DNA of 64,000 nt from the NCBI GenBank assembly GCA_947561585.1, contig CANNZV010000272.1, positions 62,001 to 126,000 on the forward strand, written 5' to 3'. The notes under the pieces were generated by a model. That model had not been told where the DNA came from. It saw nothing but the letters and a program-made list of their open reading frames with translations, and did not search any database. Within the stretch, counting starts at the first letter, position 1. Each line of letters opens with the position of its first letter. Source of the stretch: Caprella mutica (lineage: Eukaryota > Arthropoda > Malacostraca > Amphipoda > Caprellidae). Below, in pieces: positions 33,500-43,744 of the stretch. The translations under genes and the position numbers were made by a program.

Positions 33500-34234
33500 T
33501 GATAGAACTCTTTATTTTCTAGTTCAATAAGTTCTTTGCCTAAGGTAACTTGCAGAAGTATACTACAACTTTCTTTAGTCTTAGGGCCTGAAGAAGCCTT
33601 ATGGTTGAACAATTTAATAATTGAGATAAGAGAGTGGATAAATGGGGATAATAAAACACTTGTAAGAAACGAAACATTCACTATTCAATACTGTCGATAA
33701 AATTTAGTACAACAAATTTTTGAGTCTAAGAGTTGAGACGAGGGAATTTCTCACGAGAGAACTTGGTCACGTCATCTAGGAGTCCGATTTCACACTCCTT
33801 CTAGTTAGGTGATAGATCCTTATATACCTTAACTACTTTCCAAACTTCTAGGTACAAGGTTAGGGTACGTCAAGGTTTTGAGTTAACTTTTGGCGTTTCA
33901 TTGTGTTAGTACGGATACCACTAATTGCTTTGTTGTTCTAGCGAAAATTCTTGCAGGTAATTAGAGGTTCCATTGTGTTAGCAACTAATTACCGCTAATT
34001 GTCTTGTTTTTCTCGCCTGAACTCTAGCAGGTAATTAGACACTCGCTATCATAAAAACATTTTGTTAACATAGTATAATATTTTCTAATAGAATATAATA
34101 TTTTATTAATTATTCTTCCCTCAGATACTAAAATAATAATTCCGAATTAATTATTACTGGTAGTGAAAGTAATATCTACTATTATCTACGTGAAGTTCTA
34201 CTATCTACTTTAAAGCTGAAGCTTGGTTGTTACA
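33500..34234 (-). repeat. 5' LTR, 735 bp
   Basis: In element orientation it begins TGTAACAACCAAGCTTCAGC and ends CTATCA, so the TG...CA ends are intact. It is the full-length version; the extra 292 bp absent from the 3' LTR span about 33880-34170. Confidence 0.93.
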
Positions 34235-35234
34235 CCCTTTAACCATAGGATTTTGAGTTGGTGGGAGATTTATTTTCTCCTTCAACTTCAAAATATCCTC
34301 GTGCAACAGCACTAACTGCATCAAGGAATGGCCCTTTCCGTTATGAACCAAGGCTAGATGCCTTCGAATGTCAATAGCCTTGTGGCCACAGCCATAAAGG
34401 GGGCACATTTTTCGAATTTTTGATGGTCTATTAAGGATTGAATTAATATCTTCCTCCTCCTCCTCTTCCCCCTCCCTCTGTCTCTTTTCTGGCTTTTTCT
34501 TCCATCTCCGACTTCTTGAATTTCGCTTACTTCGCAGTGCGTGAAAGTAAGCGGGATCAGAGGCCTTCCTCCCAGCCTCCGCGACAAAATCTTTTCTTGT
34601 TTCAATGAATTGAAACCTCAATTTCATATAGTCAATGTTTAGTTGACAAAAATTAATAATACGTTCAGCTGTTTGCCGTTTAGTCTCCTCCATTGTGAGG
34701 GTCGTCTGTCTCAACGGTCCCCTTAGGGCCTCTGTTTCGAATTCATAGTCTTCATCCTGTACAACAGCAACATCTTCAAATGTTGGGAAGTGATTTTTAA
34801 GTCTGTTGTAAAAGAGTTCCTTCTTTTCTTTTGTGCTAGACTTCTTGATGAGATTTACGTAATACCTCTTACGAGCTTCCTTATTGGACGAATAACATTT
34901 TTTTGTATTACGTTTGCAGGCTCTCTCCTTCCTGTCCCCCTTCCTTGGACCCCTAGATACTACCTTCTTTCCAATTGCCTTCCTCTTTTGTTTGTTTGTA
35001 TCTCTCTCTTCGCTCCTTCAGTCTTAGTTGCACCTCATTCGATTCTCCGCCCTCTTCCATCTCCTCCTCTTCAATATCGTCATCCTCCGTTTCTACATCC
35101 ATTTGTTCTTCAGTCACTTCATAGGCTTCGTCCATCTCATCTTCGTCCTCATCTCGAAGCATCTCATCCATCTGATCCAATTCTTCTTGTACCATCTGCT
35201 CTTCATCTACAACATTGAAAGATGAATGTGCCAT
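34235..35234 (-). CDS. First exon, 5' part, acidic N terminus and zinc-finger-like motif 1
   Basis: The ATG at 35234 starts MAHSSFNVVDEEQ, followed by some 60 residues dominated by Glu/Asp. Around 34960-35020 the frame changes (probable 1-nt indel) and continues, open, through a Lys/Arg-rich segment, the stretch NHFPTFEDVAVVQDEDYEF and a helical segment, to a C2H2-type motif, CPLYGCGHKAIDIRRHLALVH, near 34325-34390. It ends in NPMVKG at the retroelement junction. The Tc3-like element lies only 24 bp upstream of the ATG, so any promoter has been displaced by 1.5 kb. No TATA box was identified. Confidence 0.6.
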
Positions 35235-35259
35235 TCTTTCAAGAAGATTTTATAATCTA

Positions 35260-36811
35260 CAGCCCGTGCCACGATAATAGCTTGACTAATTTTGTATTGT
35301 TAAATATATTGCGACTTTTCCTTTTAATCTGAAACTTTTCTGGTTGAAGTGTTTACGTATGGCAACACTGCCACCGGCTCTTCATATGAATCTTTTCACT
35401 ATTTCATGTGTTATTCCATTTAAAGTGTTTATTTGTTGTCCCACGCTATTAGCTTTTGTACACAAAATTCACAATGGGACGTGCTAGAGGCCTTACTGAT
35501 GCGGAAAAGGCCAAAATAGTGAAATATATGGCTAAAAGAACGCCTATTAAAGATATTGCTGCTTCAATAGGCCGCCATGTTGACACAGTAAAGCGCTATC
35601 TCGCGGACCCGTCGCCAAGGAAAAAACGCTCGGACTCTGGCGTTCTGAAGACAGCTAGCACTCGGGATCTCCGTAATGTGAAGAGATTAATGTCAAAAAC
35701 CCCAGGACTGACCTCTAAAGAAATTTTCAACCAAGCAAATCTTCCTGAAGTTTCGAAAACAACAAGATGTCGGTTGCTGAGAATAATGGGCAAGAGTGTT
35801 GCAGCTGAAAAACGACCTCCTCTGTCGGCCAGGCACAAAGATTCACGTTTGAAATGGGCTCGAGCGCACATGAAGACCAACATGCAGATGGTACTATTCA
35901 CCGATGAATCCAGGGCGACTCTGGATGGGCCGGACGGTTGGGGAAAAGGTTGGGTTGCAAATGGCCAAGAACGCCATACTCGTTTACGTCGCCAACAGGG
36001 GGGAGGAGGCGTTATGATTTGGGCGGGTATTATTGGAGATGAACTTGTTGGTCCTGTGCGGGTGCCTGATGGTGTCAAAATAACATCCCAGGCGTACTGT
36101 CAACTCCTTGACTCCGTTTTGCTTCCATGGCTGGATGATGTCCCATTGGCGATGCGTAACAGGTTGATATTTCAACACGATAATGCCCCCTCTCACTCGG
36201 CAAAAGCGACTCAAGCATTCTTGGCATCGATGGGATTTAAAGGTAATCGTTTGATGGTCTGGCCGGCATGTTCGCCCGATCTGAATCCTATCGAAAATTT
36301 GTGGGGGCTTCTGAAACAGGCAATTTACAAGGATGGCACGCAGTACACATCTAAAGAAGACTTATGGAATGCAATAAAGACACCTGCAAGCACCATTCCT
36401 CGTTCTGAAATTAAAAAATTAACAGAATCTGTCGACAAGAGGATTGAATTGGTTCTCCAGAAGAAAGGATCTTATGTAAAATATTAAATACCAAATCCAT
36501 TATTTCAATATAAACTAAGACTTTATTTACATAAATAAACCTTTTATAGTCATATTATTTTATTATAAACCTTTTTTGATGATGATAATTAATAAAATTC
36601 AATAAAAAGCTATTATCGTGGCACGGCTTAAAACCCCCTAAAATATTTAAAATATATATAAAAATAAACAACGCAATAAAATTACCTGAGAACTTCTGAA
36701 AAAGTTCCAGGTCGGGTCGCACACATACCATGAAAACAGTGCCGCTCTAACAGTAATAATTTTCATTTTAGGTTTCAAAATGTGTTTAAGCTATTATCGT
36801 GGCACGGGCTG
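35260..36811 (+). mobile_element. Tc3-like DD37E transposon, apparently intact
   Basis: The termini CAGCCCGTGCCACGATAATA and its complement are bordered by TA (35258-35259, 36812-36813). Each end has a second, inner copy of the terminal motif about 180 bp in: a clear one on the right (AGCTATTATCGTGGCACGGC, about 36607) and a degraded one on the left (CCCACGCTATTAGC, about 35440). Two transposase sites per end about 180 bp apart is the arrangement of C. elegans Tc3. It carries an uninterrupted transposase gene. Confidence 0.93.
35474..36487 (+). CDS. Tc3-like transposase, 337 aa, intact
   Basis: I chose the ATG at 35474 (MGRARGLTDAEKAKI); upstream in-frame codons lack an ATG. An N-terminal helix-turn-helix (IKDIAASIGRHVDTVKRYL) and a second one around residues 60-105 would bind the terminal repeats. 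The DDE catalytic core shows D144 (LFTDESR), D236 (FQHDNAPSH) and E274 (DLNPIENLW), with 37 residues between the last two, hence DD37E. The glycine-rich GGGGVMIWAG motif is present, and the C terminus ends YVKY. Length and all catalytic residues fit an active cut-and-paste enzyme that excises and inserts at TA. The 3' flank has AATAAA-like signals (for example ATAAATAAACC near 36530). No stop, frameshift or key substitution is visible. Confidence 0.95.
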   Translation: MGRARGLTDAEKAKIVKYMAKRTPIKDIAASIGRHVDTVKRYLADPSPRKKRSDSGVLKTASTRDLRNVKRLMSKTPGLTSKEIFNQANLPEVSKTTRCRLLRIMGKSVAAEKRPPLSARHKDSRLKWARAHMKTNMQMVLFTDESRATLDGPDGWGKGWVANGQERHTRLRRQQGGGGVMIWAGIIGDELVGPVRVPDGVKITSQAYCQLLDSVLLPWLDDVPLAMRNRLIFQHDNAPSHSAKATQAFLASMGFKGNRLMVWPACSPDLNPIENLWGLLKQAIYKDGTQYTSKEDLWNAIKTPASTIPRSEIKKLTESVDKRIELVLQKKGSYVKY

Positions 36812-36813
36812 TA

Positions 36814-37157
36814 TTAATAATTATTAAACAATCTGAAAAAAATTGATTAATGAATTAAAAAATTAGATGAATAAAATTTAATAAATAATAATTATTAATA
36901 AAATCCATTAAAGCACCTGCTTGTAATACGACTGATCTTGTCAGCTGCCCTATGGATCAGTTAAAGCTTGTGCAGGTAAGCACCAGACTACGGACTTCAA
37001 CCCATCCCGGTTGAAAAAAAGACTCCATTGTCAGTAAGTTGGACCTTTGGGGACGTGGATGGGGGTATCAATCCAGGTGAACGAAACAATACTGGTATTT
37101 TTATCAATTTTAGGTGCATGTGCAAAGCACATGGAGAAAACAAAAAACTATGTATAA
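36814..37157. other. Short spacer with one diverged hairpin unit
   Basis: 36905-36990 is a diverged copy of the hairpin subrepeat (AAAGCACCTGCTTG ... GTGCAGGTAAGCACC). The rest is AT-rich with a few CCGGTT motifs. Confidence 0.5.
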
Positions 37158-39790
37158 TCAAATAATTCATTTAAAACGCCCTCTTTTGCAGAGGGTTCGG
37201 ACTATTTGAATTGTAACTCAGTGAATATCAGTCTTAGATAAAAACCGTGAACACCATCATGCTCAGCGTCTTCGACTTGGTATAACATAGTTATTAATTA
37301 ATGAATTTAGAGTTTAATAAAGAATTGAGTTTTCTGAGGCTCAGAATTTTGAGTTCGTTCCTGATTAGAGCACCGGGATAATGTCTCTCAACATGTAATA
37401 AACCTATTTACTTAACCCCCACAGAGAATATTTTTTAAACCGGGAAAAGGGAACATGGACGATACACCATACAATGTTATTCCTATGTAAATTTCAACCG
37501 GGATGTAACCCATTGCATGCCCCTTCGTAAAACCAAAACTTTTCTTTAGGAGTACCATCAGAGATTTTTCAGGGGGTGAAATACCTCCTCCCGATCCCAT
37601 CCCGGTTGAAAAAAAAACAGTTCTTCCCATTGTCATGAAATACCTCTTCCCGGTTAAAAACGACACAAAAAATGACATGAATGTATTCATTGACAATTGA
37701 AAATTGTTCTGTATGACAAGTAAATGCTACCTTTGCCGTATTAAGTCCTTTAAGGCACCTGCTTGCTAAACGACTGATCTAGTCAGACGCCCTATGGATC
37801 AGTTAAAGCCTGTGCAGGTAAATGCCAAACTGTGGTACATATTTTACATATATAATCTATATATTCTATTTTATACATTAATTAAATATTGTTCTGTAAG
37901 ACAGGGAAATGCTACCTTTGCCGTATTAAGTCCGTTAAGGCACCTGCTTGCTAAACGACTGTTCTAGTCAGACGCCCTATGGATCGGTTAAAGCATGTGC
38001 AGGTAAATGCCAAACTGTGGTACATATTTTACATATATAATCTATATATTCTATTTTATACATTAATTAAATATATTAAATATTGTTCTGTAAGAAAGGG
38101 AAATGCTACCTTTGCCGTATTAAGTCCGTTAAGGCACCTGCTTGCTAAACGACTGATCTAGTCAGACGCCCTATGGATCGGTTAAAGCATGTGCAGGTAA
38201 ATGCCAAACTGTGGTACTACATATTTTACATATTTAATCTATATATTCTATTTTAGACATTAATTAAATATATTAAATATTGTTCTGTAAGACAGGGAAA
38301 TGCTACCTTTGCCGTATTAAGTCCGTTAAGGCACCTGCTTGCTAAACGACTGATCTAGTCAGACGCCCTATGGATCGGTTAATGCATGTGCAGGTATGTG
38401 CCAAACTAAGGTAGCTGTCATACAGATTTATTATTATTGAATAAATACCATACTTACGTCTCCTATAAATATCACTTCACTAATCACTTCACTAAGTATA
38501 GATAACCTCCTGACCGCGACACTTAAAATAATTACCCCAACACATTCCCTAACCTACTCATTTTTCAGTCTCAAGATCAATTTCTTCAGAAATTTGGGCC
38601 AATTACAGAAGAGCGACTTGAGCTATTGACCAATCACCGCTTCACTATGCCATCGGCCTTTCGCGGGGTCTTTTTAGCTCCTGTGATTGGAGCTCAGGAG
38701 TTACTGTGTCCGGAACCGGGCATGAGGAGGTAATTTCTTAAATAGTAAAATACCAAAATACTAAAATGCTGAATACCTAAATACTAAAATACTAGGAGAC
38801 TAAAAGACTATAAGATTGAAAGGCTAAAAGACTGAAAGAGTAAGAGTTAGAGTCTTAATCGAGATGAAATACTTTGTTTCAGGTCCAATTCCGGTTGAAT
38901 AACACATCATTGTCTCTTCCCTGTTCCCATGACAGCCTTTCCCGGTTGAACAAGTGCTTCCACTTTCTGTAAATTTGACCCTTCGGGAACATGGATGGGG
39001 GTAACAGTCCCGGTGAACAAAACTATACTGCTCAATTTCTCATCCATTTATCATTCTGTGTAGTTTTTATCTATTTATGGTTTATGTAAAAGGTATCAGG
39101 AGATAACAAGTAACTATGTGCATAACAGGATTAATGAGAGACAAAAGAATGCAATGGTTTTTAAATTAGATCCAGAAATGTTCTTAACATGCCTCACAAG
39201 TCTGCTGAGTACTTTATGAGATGTGTAAAATGCATTTCTCACAGTTTTGGGGATCACAGGAGATCTCAGCAACCACGAGTCAGAAAGTGAAAAAAAAGAC
39301 ACCAAAAAATTCTCCAGGTCATCTTCTACAAGAATATATGAAGTTTTTGATAAAATGTTCGATATTATAAAAGATATTGAAAAGGTATAGTTTTGTGACA
39401 TGAGCTGTTCCGGTTCCTATGGAGAGTGCAAACAATACACCGGTTCACTAGAATGGTGTTATTTCACATTTAAACAATGTTAATAATGGTTATCTCGGTG
39501 CTCTGGTGGGGTGATCACTTCCGGTCGCTCCCGGATAACTAAGGGTGGATAATATCAAAAAAAATAATATTTTCAGAAACTTACATAATCACGAGCTCAT
39601 ATTATCACATGACATAGAAGACAGACACTCTGTGAAGCATTTCAAGCAGGGTTTCGTTCGCACAGCTCATCCACGAGCTTGTGAGATGTTTTTTTCATTT
39701 TATATGAAAACGATGGAAAAAAATGAAAAAAGACCTATTGAATCACGTCGGGAGCATTTTTCTCTATCTATATATTATATTTAATAACTT
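37158..39790. repeat. CCGGTT-rich complex repeat, copy B
   Basis: Collinear with 14391-17200 but without the 778-bp insertion and with four instead of two hairpin subrepeats. Open frames of up to about 95 codons occur on both strands (for example 37412-37696 and 39114-39401, minus) but are not preserved in frame in copy A, so I treat the unit as non-coding. Confidence 0.8.
37715..38420. repeat. Tandem hairpin subrepeats, 185-197 bp
   Basis: Four units with GGCACCTGCTTGC at 37754, 37939, 38133 and 38330. Each contains a potential hairpin in which ACCTGC-TTGCT pairs with AGCA-TGT-GCAGGT, enclosing GACTGATCTAGTC, itself nearly palindromic. Two further units occur in copy A near 14712 and 14898, and a diverged one near 36910. 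The paired bases are retained among copies while the AT-rich linker varies in length. Confidence 0.75.
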
Positions 39791-39974
39791 TTCAGACACT
39801 ATTAGGATAAATCTGTAAAAATGTGCCTACTTTGACATCCTAGAGCACAACTGATCATTGCATCGTGTTCAGCAACGTCGAATTAGTATAATTAATTTAG
39901 TAATTAATGAGTTTGGAGTTTAATGAAGAATTAGGATCAGAGATTTTTCAGGGGGTAAATTACCTCCTCCACAT

Positions 39975-40190
39975 CACATCCCGGTTGGAAAAAGACTCCC
40001 TGTTCCCATGACGGCCTGTCCCGGTTAAACAAGACACCATTGTCTCTTCCCTGTTCCCATGACTGCCTATCCCGGTTAAACAAGACACCATTGTCTCTTC
40101 CCTGTTCCCATAACTGCCTATCCCGCTTAAACAAGACACCATTGTCTCTTCCCTGTTCCCATGACAGCCTATCCCGGTTGAACAAGTGCC
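39975..40190. repeat. 60-bp tandem repeat with CCCGGTT
   Basis: Between three and four units of about 60 bp: TCCCGGTTAAACAAGACACC, then ATTGTCTCTTCCCTGTTCCC, then ATGACTGCCTA. The unit occurs singly elsewhere in copies A and B. Since 60 is a multiple of three, spurious repeated open frames appear on the minus strand (39937-40205). Confidence 0.8.
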
Positions 40191-40847
40191 TCCACTGTCA
40201 GTCAATTTGACCCTTAGGGAACATGGATGGGGGTAACAGTCCCGGTGAACAAAACTATACTGCTAAATTTCTCATCCATTTATCATTCTGTCTAGTTTTT
40301 ATCTATTTATGGTTTATGTAAATGGTATCAGGAGATAACAAGTAACTATGTGCATAACAGGATTAATGAGAGACTAAAAAATGCAATGTTTTTAAATTTG
40401 TTCCAGAAATGTTCTTAACATGCCTCACAAGTCTGCTGAGTACTTTATGAGATGTGTAAAATGCATTTTTCACAGTTTTGGGGATCACAGGAGATCTCAG
40501 CAACCACGAGTCAGAAAGTGAAAAAAAAAGACACCAAAAAATTCTCCAGGTCATCTTCTACAAGAATATATGAAGTTTTTGATAAAATGTTCGATATTAT
40601 AAAAGATATTGAGCGGTATAGTTTTGTGACATGAGCTGTTCCGGTTCCTATGGAGAGTGCAAACAATACACCGGTTCACTAGAATGGTGTTATTTCACAT
40701 TTAAACAATGTTAATAATGGTTATCTCGGTGCTCTGGTGGGGTGATCAAATCCGGTCGCTCCCGGTGAACTAAGGGTGGTAATATAAAAAAAAATAATAT
40801 ATTCAGAAACTTACATAATCACGAGCTCATATTATCACATGACATAG
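40191..40847. repeat. CCGGTT-rich complex repeat, truncated copy C
   Basis: Matches 38960-39615 closely and then stops abruptly after ACATGACATAG at 40847, where ribosomal sequence begins. Copy B continues past this point, so the junction marks the insertion or rearrangement that brought in the 28S-like segment. Confidence 0.8.
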
Positions 40848-43700
40848 CAGGTCGTAGACTCGATCTAAGGCTAAATGTATCCACAGAACCGATAGTGAAC
40901 AAGTATCGTGAGGGAAAGTTAAAAAGCACTCCGTAACGGAGAGTCAAAAGACCGTGAAACCGCTCAGAGTATAAGCCAATGGCGTCTGGACGGCCCTGTG
41001 CTGACACTTCGTGTGTATCCGGACTGCGGACAGGGCATGCTCGATTCACTCGGTGGCCTCTTCTTCTCAGAGAATTCACATCATCTATGTGGGAAGCTTC
41101 CTGCGTGTGGTCGTCACTCTCCTGTCTGTGCACATTCCAAGCAGTACCTTGATGGCCCACCGAGCTCGTTGCGAGGCCACCCGAATGGTGGAGCGTATGA
41201 GTTGTCAGCACCGTAACTTGAACATAGCGTCTCTTGTCTCGTGCAACCTGCTGTCATGCGCTCCCTTCATGTGCTCCGAGATACTCGGTTGCATGGAGGT
41301 CACCACCTAACTCTGGTATGATCCTCCTGCGACGTAGATGTTGATAGCAGGGAGGCGGCAATCCTTCACTCGAAGGTGCGCAAAGCGGTTTGTCTTGGCC
41401 TCTTTTTAGGAGGCGAACTCCGCGGTCCTCCCTCTTCTCTAAGTGATATGTCCGACTCTATCGGTCACGTCTCGAAACACGGGCCAAGGAGTATAGCATG
41501 TCAAAAGTCTAAGGGTCCCACAAAACCCGCAGGCAAAGTGAAAGCAAGTGAGGCGAATTCATGCGCTCCGTCAGATCCAAGTTTTATTTGGCCGGCTCGC
41601 AAGAGCTGCTGGACTGACAGTGTTAAGGTGCTCTGTTGTCTCGCAAGCCCCGTGCTCGCAATAGACACTCACTTGTGTGTGTCTTGCGAGCACCGTGGAG
41701 CATGCATGCTATGACCCGAAAGATAGTGAACTATGCCTGGCTAGAGTGAAGCCCCAGGAAACTGGGTAGGAGGCTCGTAGCCGTTGTGACGTGCAAATCC
41801 AGGGTAGCAGTTGGGCATAGGAGCGAAAGACCAATCGAACTATCTAGTAACTGGTTCCATCCGAAGTTTCTCTCAGGATAGTTGTAGATAAGCAATGAAA
41901 ATAAGGTACAAAGAGTTTCATCCGGTAAAGCGAATGACCGCATTCCTAATCGATGCGGTGGGTTATCACACAAAGCTCTCTGTCAGGTCACTTGGAGAGC
42001 GCTGGACTCTTGTGTCTCGTGTGTGCTGCTGCGTTTACGCGTGGTGGCACCTCGAACTCAGACCCTGTATGAATCATACTGTCTATCAGTGGGTCTGTTC
42101 TGGTATTTTTTTTTTTATTTTAGTAGGGGTTTAACGTCTGCTTCGGAACCAAAGGCCATATCGCTGACGTCAAAAGGAAATTAAATACAAGGGACTGGAA
42201 GAAGCAGTCAGAGAGGAAAGTGGCTCCATGAACAAAGTCACTTACCACCGTCGGTGACAAGCTCATGGATGCAGAAAAGCTACTCCGTGAATGCAGTCAC
42301 TTACCAAGGAATGTGACGAAACGGGACACAAGCACCGGTGGCTGCACTCACGGATGGAAGAGGAAAATGAATAGGTGACAGTAAATGAAGCCTACGAGCC
42401 TACCTAACACAAAATCTAAGACCTCGTAGTTGAAGAGCATAACCCTAGCGCTATCCTCTAAAACTGCAAGTAGCGTTAAAAAATGATGAACATGGTAAAA
42501 ATGAAAAAAAAAAACAATCCATAATCCGAATTACAACAGTTCGGGGCCCAATTAAGGGACGCCAACCCCCTTCTCTTCCATTCACCACAGACAGCTTCAG
42601 GATAGAGCCCCTGGGGGCATGTTCTGGTAAGCAGGACTGATAATGAGGGATGAACCAAACGCAGTGCTAAGGGGCCTAAGTGACAGCAATTTTTTGTAAC
42701 CATTGGAAGGGTGTTGTTAGCTGAAGACAGCAGGACGGTGGTCATGGAAGTCGACATCCGCTAAGTAGTGTGTAACAACTAATCGTGCCGAAGATAGCAA
42801 CCCTGAAAATGGATGGCACTAAAGCTCTCTCCCGATGCACGACCGTCGGAGCAAAACCGACTGTGAAGTCTGATCAGTCACGATGCTCCAAAGAGTAGGA
42901 TGGCGTATCGGTGAGCGCAGAAGGCTTGGACGTGAGTCCGGCTGGAGCCGTCGGTAATGCAGATCTTGGTGGTAAGCAAGTACTCTGACGAACAATCTTG
43001 AGTCGTGAGGATATGATCAGGGTTTCGTGTCAACATTGCTTGCACACGTGTTAGTCGAGCCTAAGCCAACCGTCAACTCGGTCAGCATACTGTCAGGGAC
43101 GTAGAGTATTCTCTGTCGAGGTGAACGTCTTCTATCGCCTGCTCTGATGCAGTCGCGATGATTTATTTGGGTCTTGTACCTGCACGGGCTTTTCTCCACA
43201 CGCATAGCACCTCTGTGACAGAGACTCGTCCTACCTCAGTCATGCGCGGCGAATGGGTAGCAGGGCAAGATCTCGGCACCCTACCTGGTCATTTGGGTCT
43301 GGTCGATTTATCGGCCGGATGGCTTCACAGCAATATAAACTGTGGTTAATGCCACTGGTAGTGACACGAACGAGAGTTCTCTTCTCTCATTGACAAAGTC
43401 TGCGTCCCTTGAGAGGGCTCTTCACGAGGAAGGCGTGGTAGGTTCTGGCAAAGCTCCTCAGCCTAAGAGTGCGTCTCGATGTCATTGCCAGTCCTTGAAG
43501 AATTAGCCCGGGTTCAAAACAATGTGCGGATTCGCTGCGTGCATCACGTACCAGTGATGATGCATTGTGTTAAAACAGTTCAGGTCTGGGCGTACCCATT
43601 CCGCATCCGGTCTCAAAGGTTCGTAGCCTCTGCAGAGTCAGACACATGTAGGTAAGGGAAGTCGGCAAACTCGATCCGTACCTTCGGAAGAAGGATTGAT
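40848..43700 (+). pseudogene. Degenerate 28S rRNA copy
   Basis: Conserved 28S blocks appear in the right order with many substitutions: ACTCGATCTAAGGCTAAAT and CGTGAGGGAAAGTT (40855-40920), CCGTGAAACCGCTCAGAG (about 40952), CGAAACACGGGCCAAGGAG (about 41473), GACCCGAAAGATAGTGAACT (about 41712), ATCGAACTATCTAGTAACTG (about 41836), GGTAAAGCGAATGA (41923), CAGCAGGACGGTGGTCATGG (about 42728), CCTGAAAATGGATGGCAC (about 42803), GGGTTTCGTGTCAACA (43020) and GGTAAGGGAAGTCGGCAAAC (about 43650). Substitutions in normally invariant positions and an insertion around 42105-42530 show it is not a functional gene. It stops before the conserved R2 target region. Identification rests on my memory of insect 28S sequence. 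Confidence 0.85.
42121..42320. repeat. Interspersed 200-bp repeat, copy 2
   Basis: Direct-orientation match to 5142-5345, lying in the part of the 28S-like copy that has no ribosomal counterpart. It is preceded by a T-rich run (about 42108-42122). It explains part of the insertion in the pseudogene. Confidence 0.65.
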
Positions 43701-43744
43701 AGTTACGTCTCCTATCTTAGTGGGCCTGCGGAGCAATTTCCCAG

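Larger units (their letters stand above)
23611..34234 (-). mobile_element. Errantivirus-like (Gypsy superfamily) LTR retrotransposon with env
   Basis: A 10.6-kb element in minus orientation: 5' LTR 33500-34234, primer-binding site 33481-33498, repeat-bearing leader, gag, pol, env, purine tract, 3' LTR 23611-24053. It is bordered by CCCTT duplications. The LTRs differ by roughly five substitutions and two small indels over about 440 aligned bases (about 1%), so insertion was fairly recent, yet gag lacks an ATG, pol lacks the integrase core centre, and env has a frame break and a stop. It interrupts a coding exon of the recombinase-like gene. Its gene order with env is characteristic of insect errantiviruses, which can behave as endogenous retroviruses of the germline. 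Confidence 0.95.
19934..35234 (-). pseudogene. Zinc-finger/tyrosine-recombinase-like (Crypton-type) gene, split by a retroelement
   Basis: Overview of a gene read leftward from the ATG at 35234. Exons in order: 35234-34235, continued after the LTR element at 23610 to about 23055; 22998-22278; 22186-21179; four 105-108-bp repeat exons (21100-20993, 20906-20802, 20715-20611, 20524-20420); terminal exon 20333-19934. Protein order: very acidic N terminus, Lys/Arg-rich stretch, two zinc-finger-like motifs, an unknown helical region, a domain with tyrosine-recombinase signatures, an acidic Ser-rich tail, Ser/Thr repeats, and an unknown C-terminal domain. Damage: frameshift near 35000, retroelement insertion, TGA at 22369, and two upstream introns whose removal does not keep frame by my count. 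It could be a decayed Crypton-like element or a former host gene of that descent. Confidence 0.7.

Noticed and set aside
39937..40205. Repetitive minus-strand open frames with RDRQSWEQGRDNG-like units
   Set aside because: Produced by a 60-bp tandem repeat whose length is a multiple of three; not preserved in other copies of the repeat.
40848..43700. A functional rRNA gene
   Set aside because: Too many changes at normally invariant positions, an internal insertion, and an abrupt start within a dispersed repeat.
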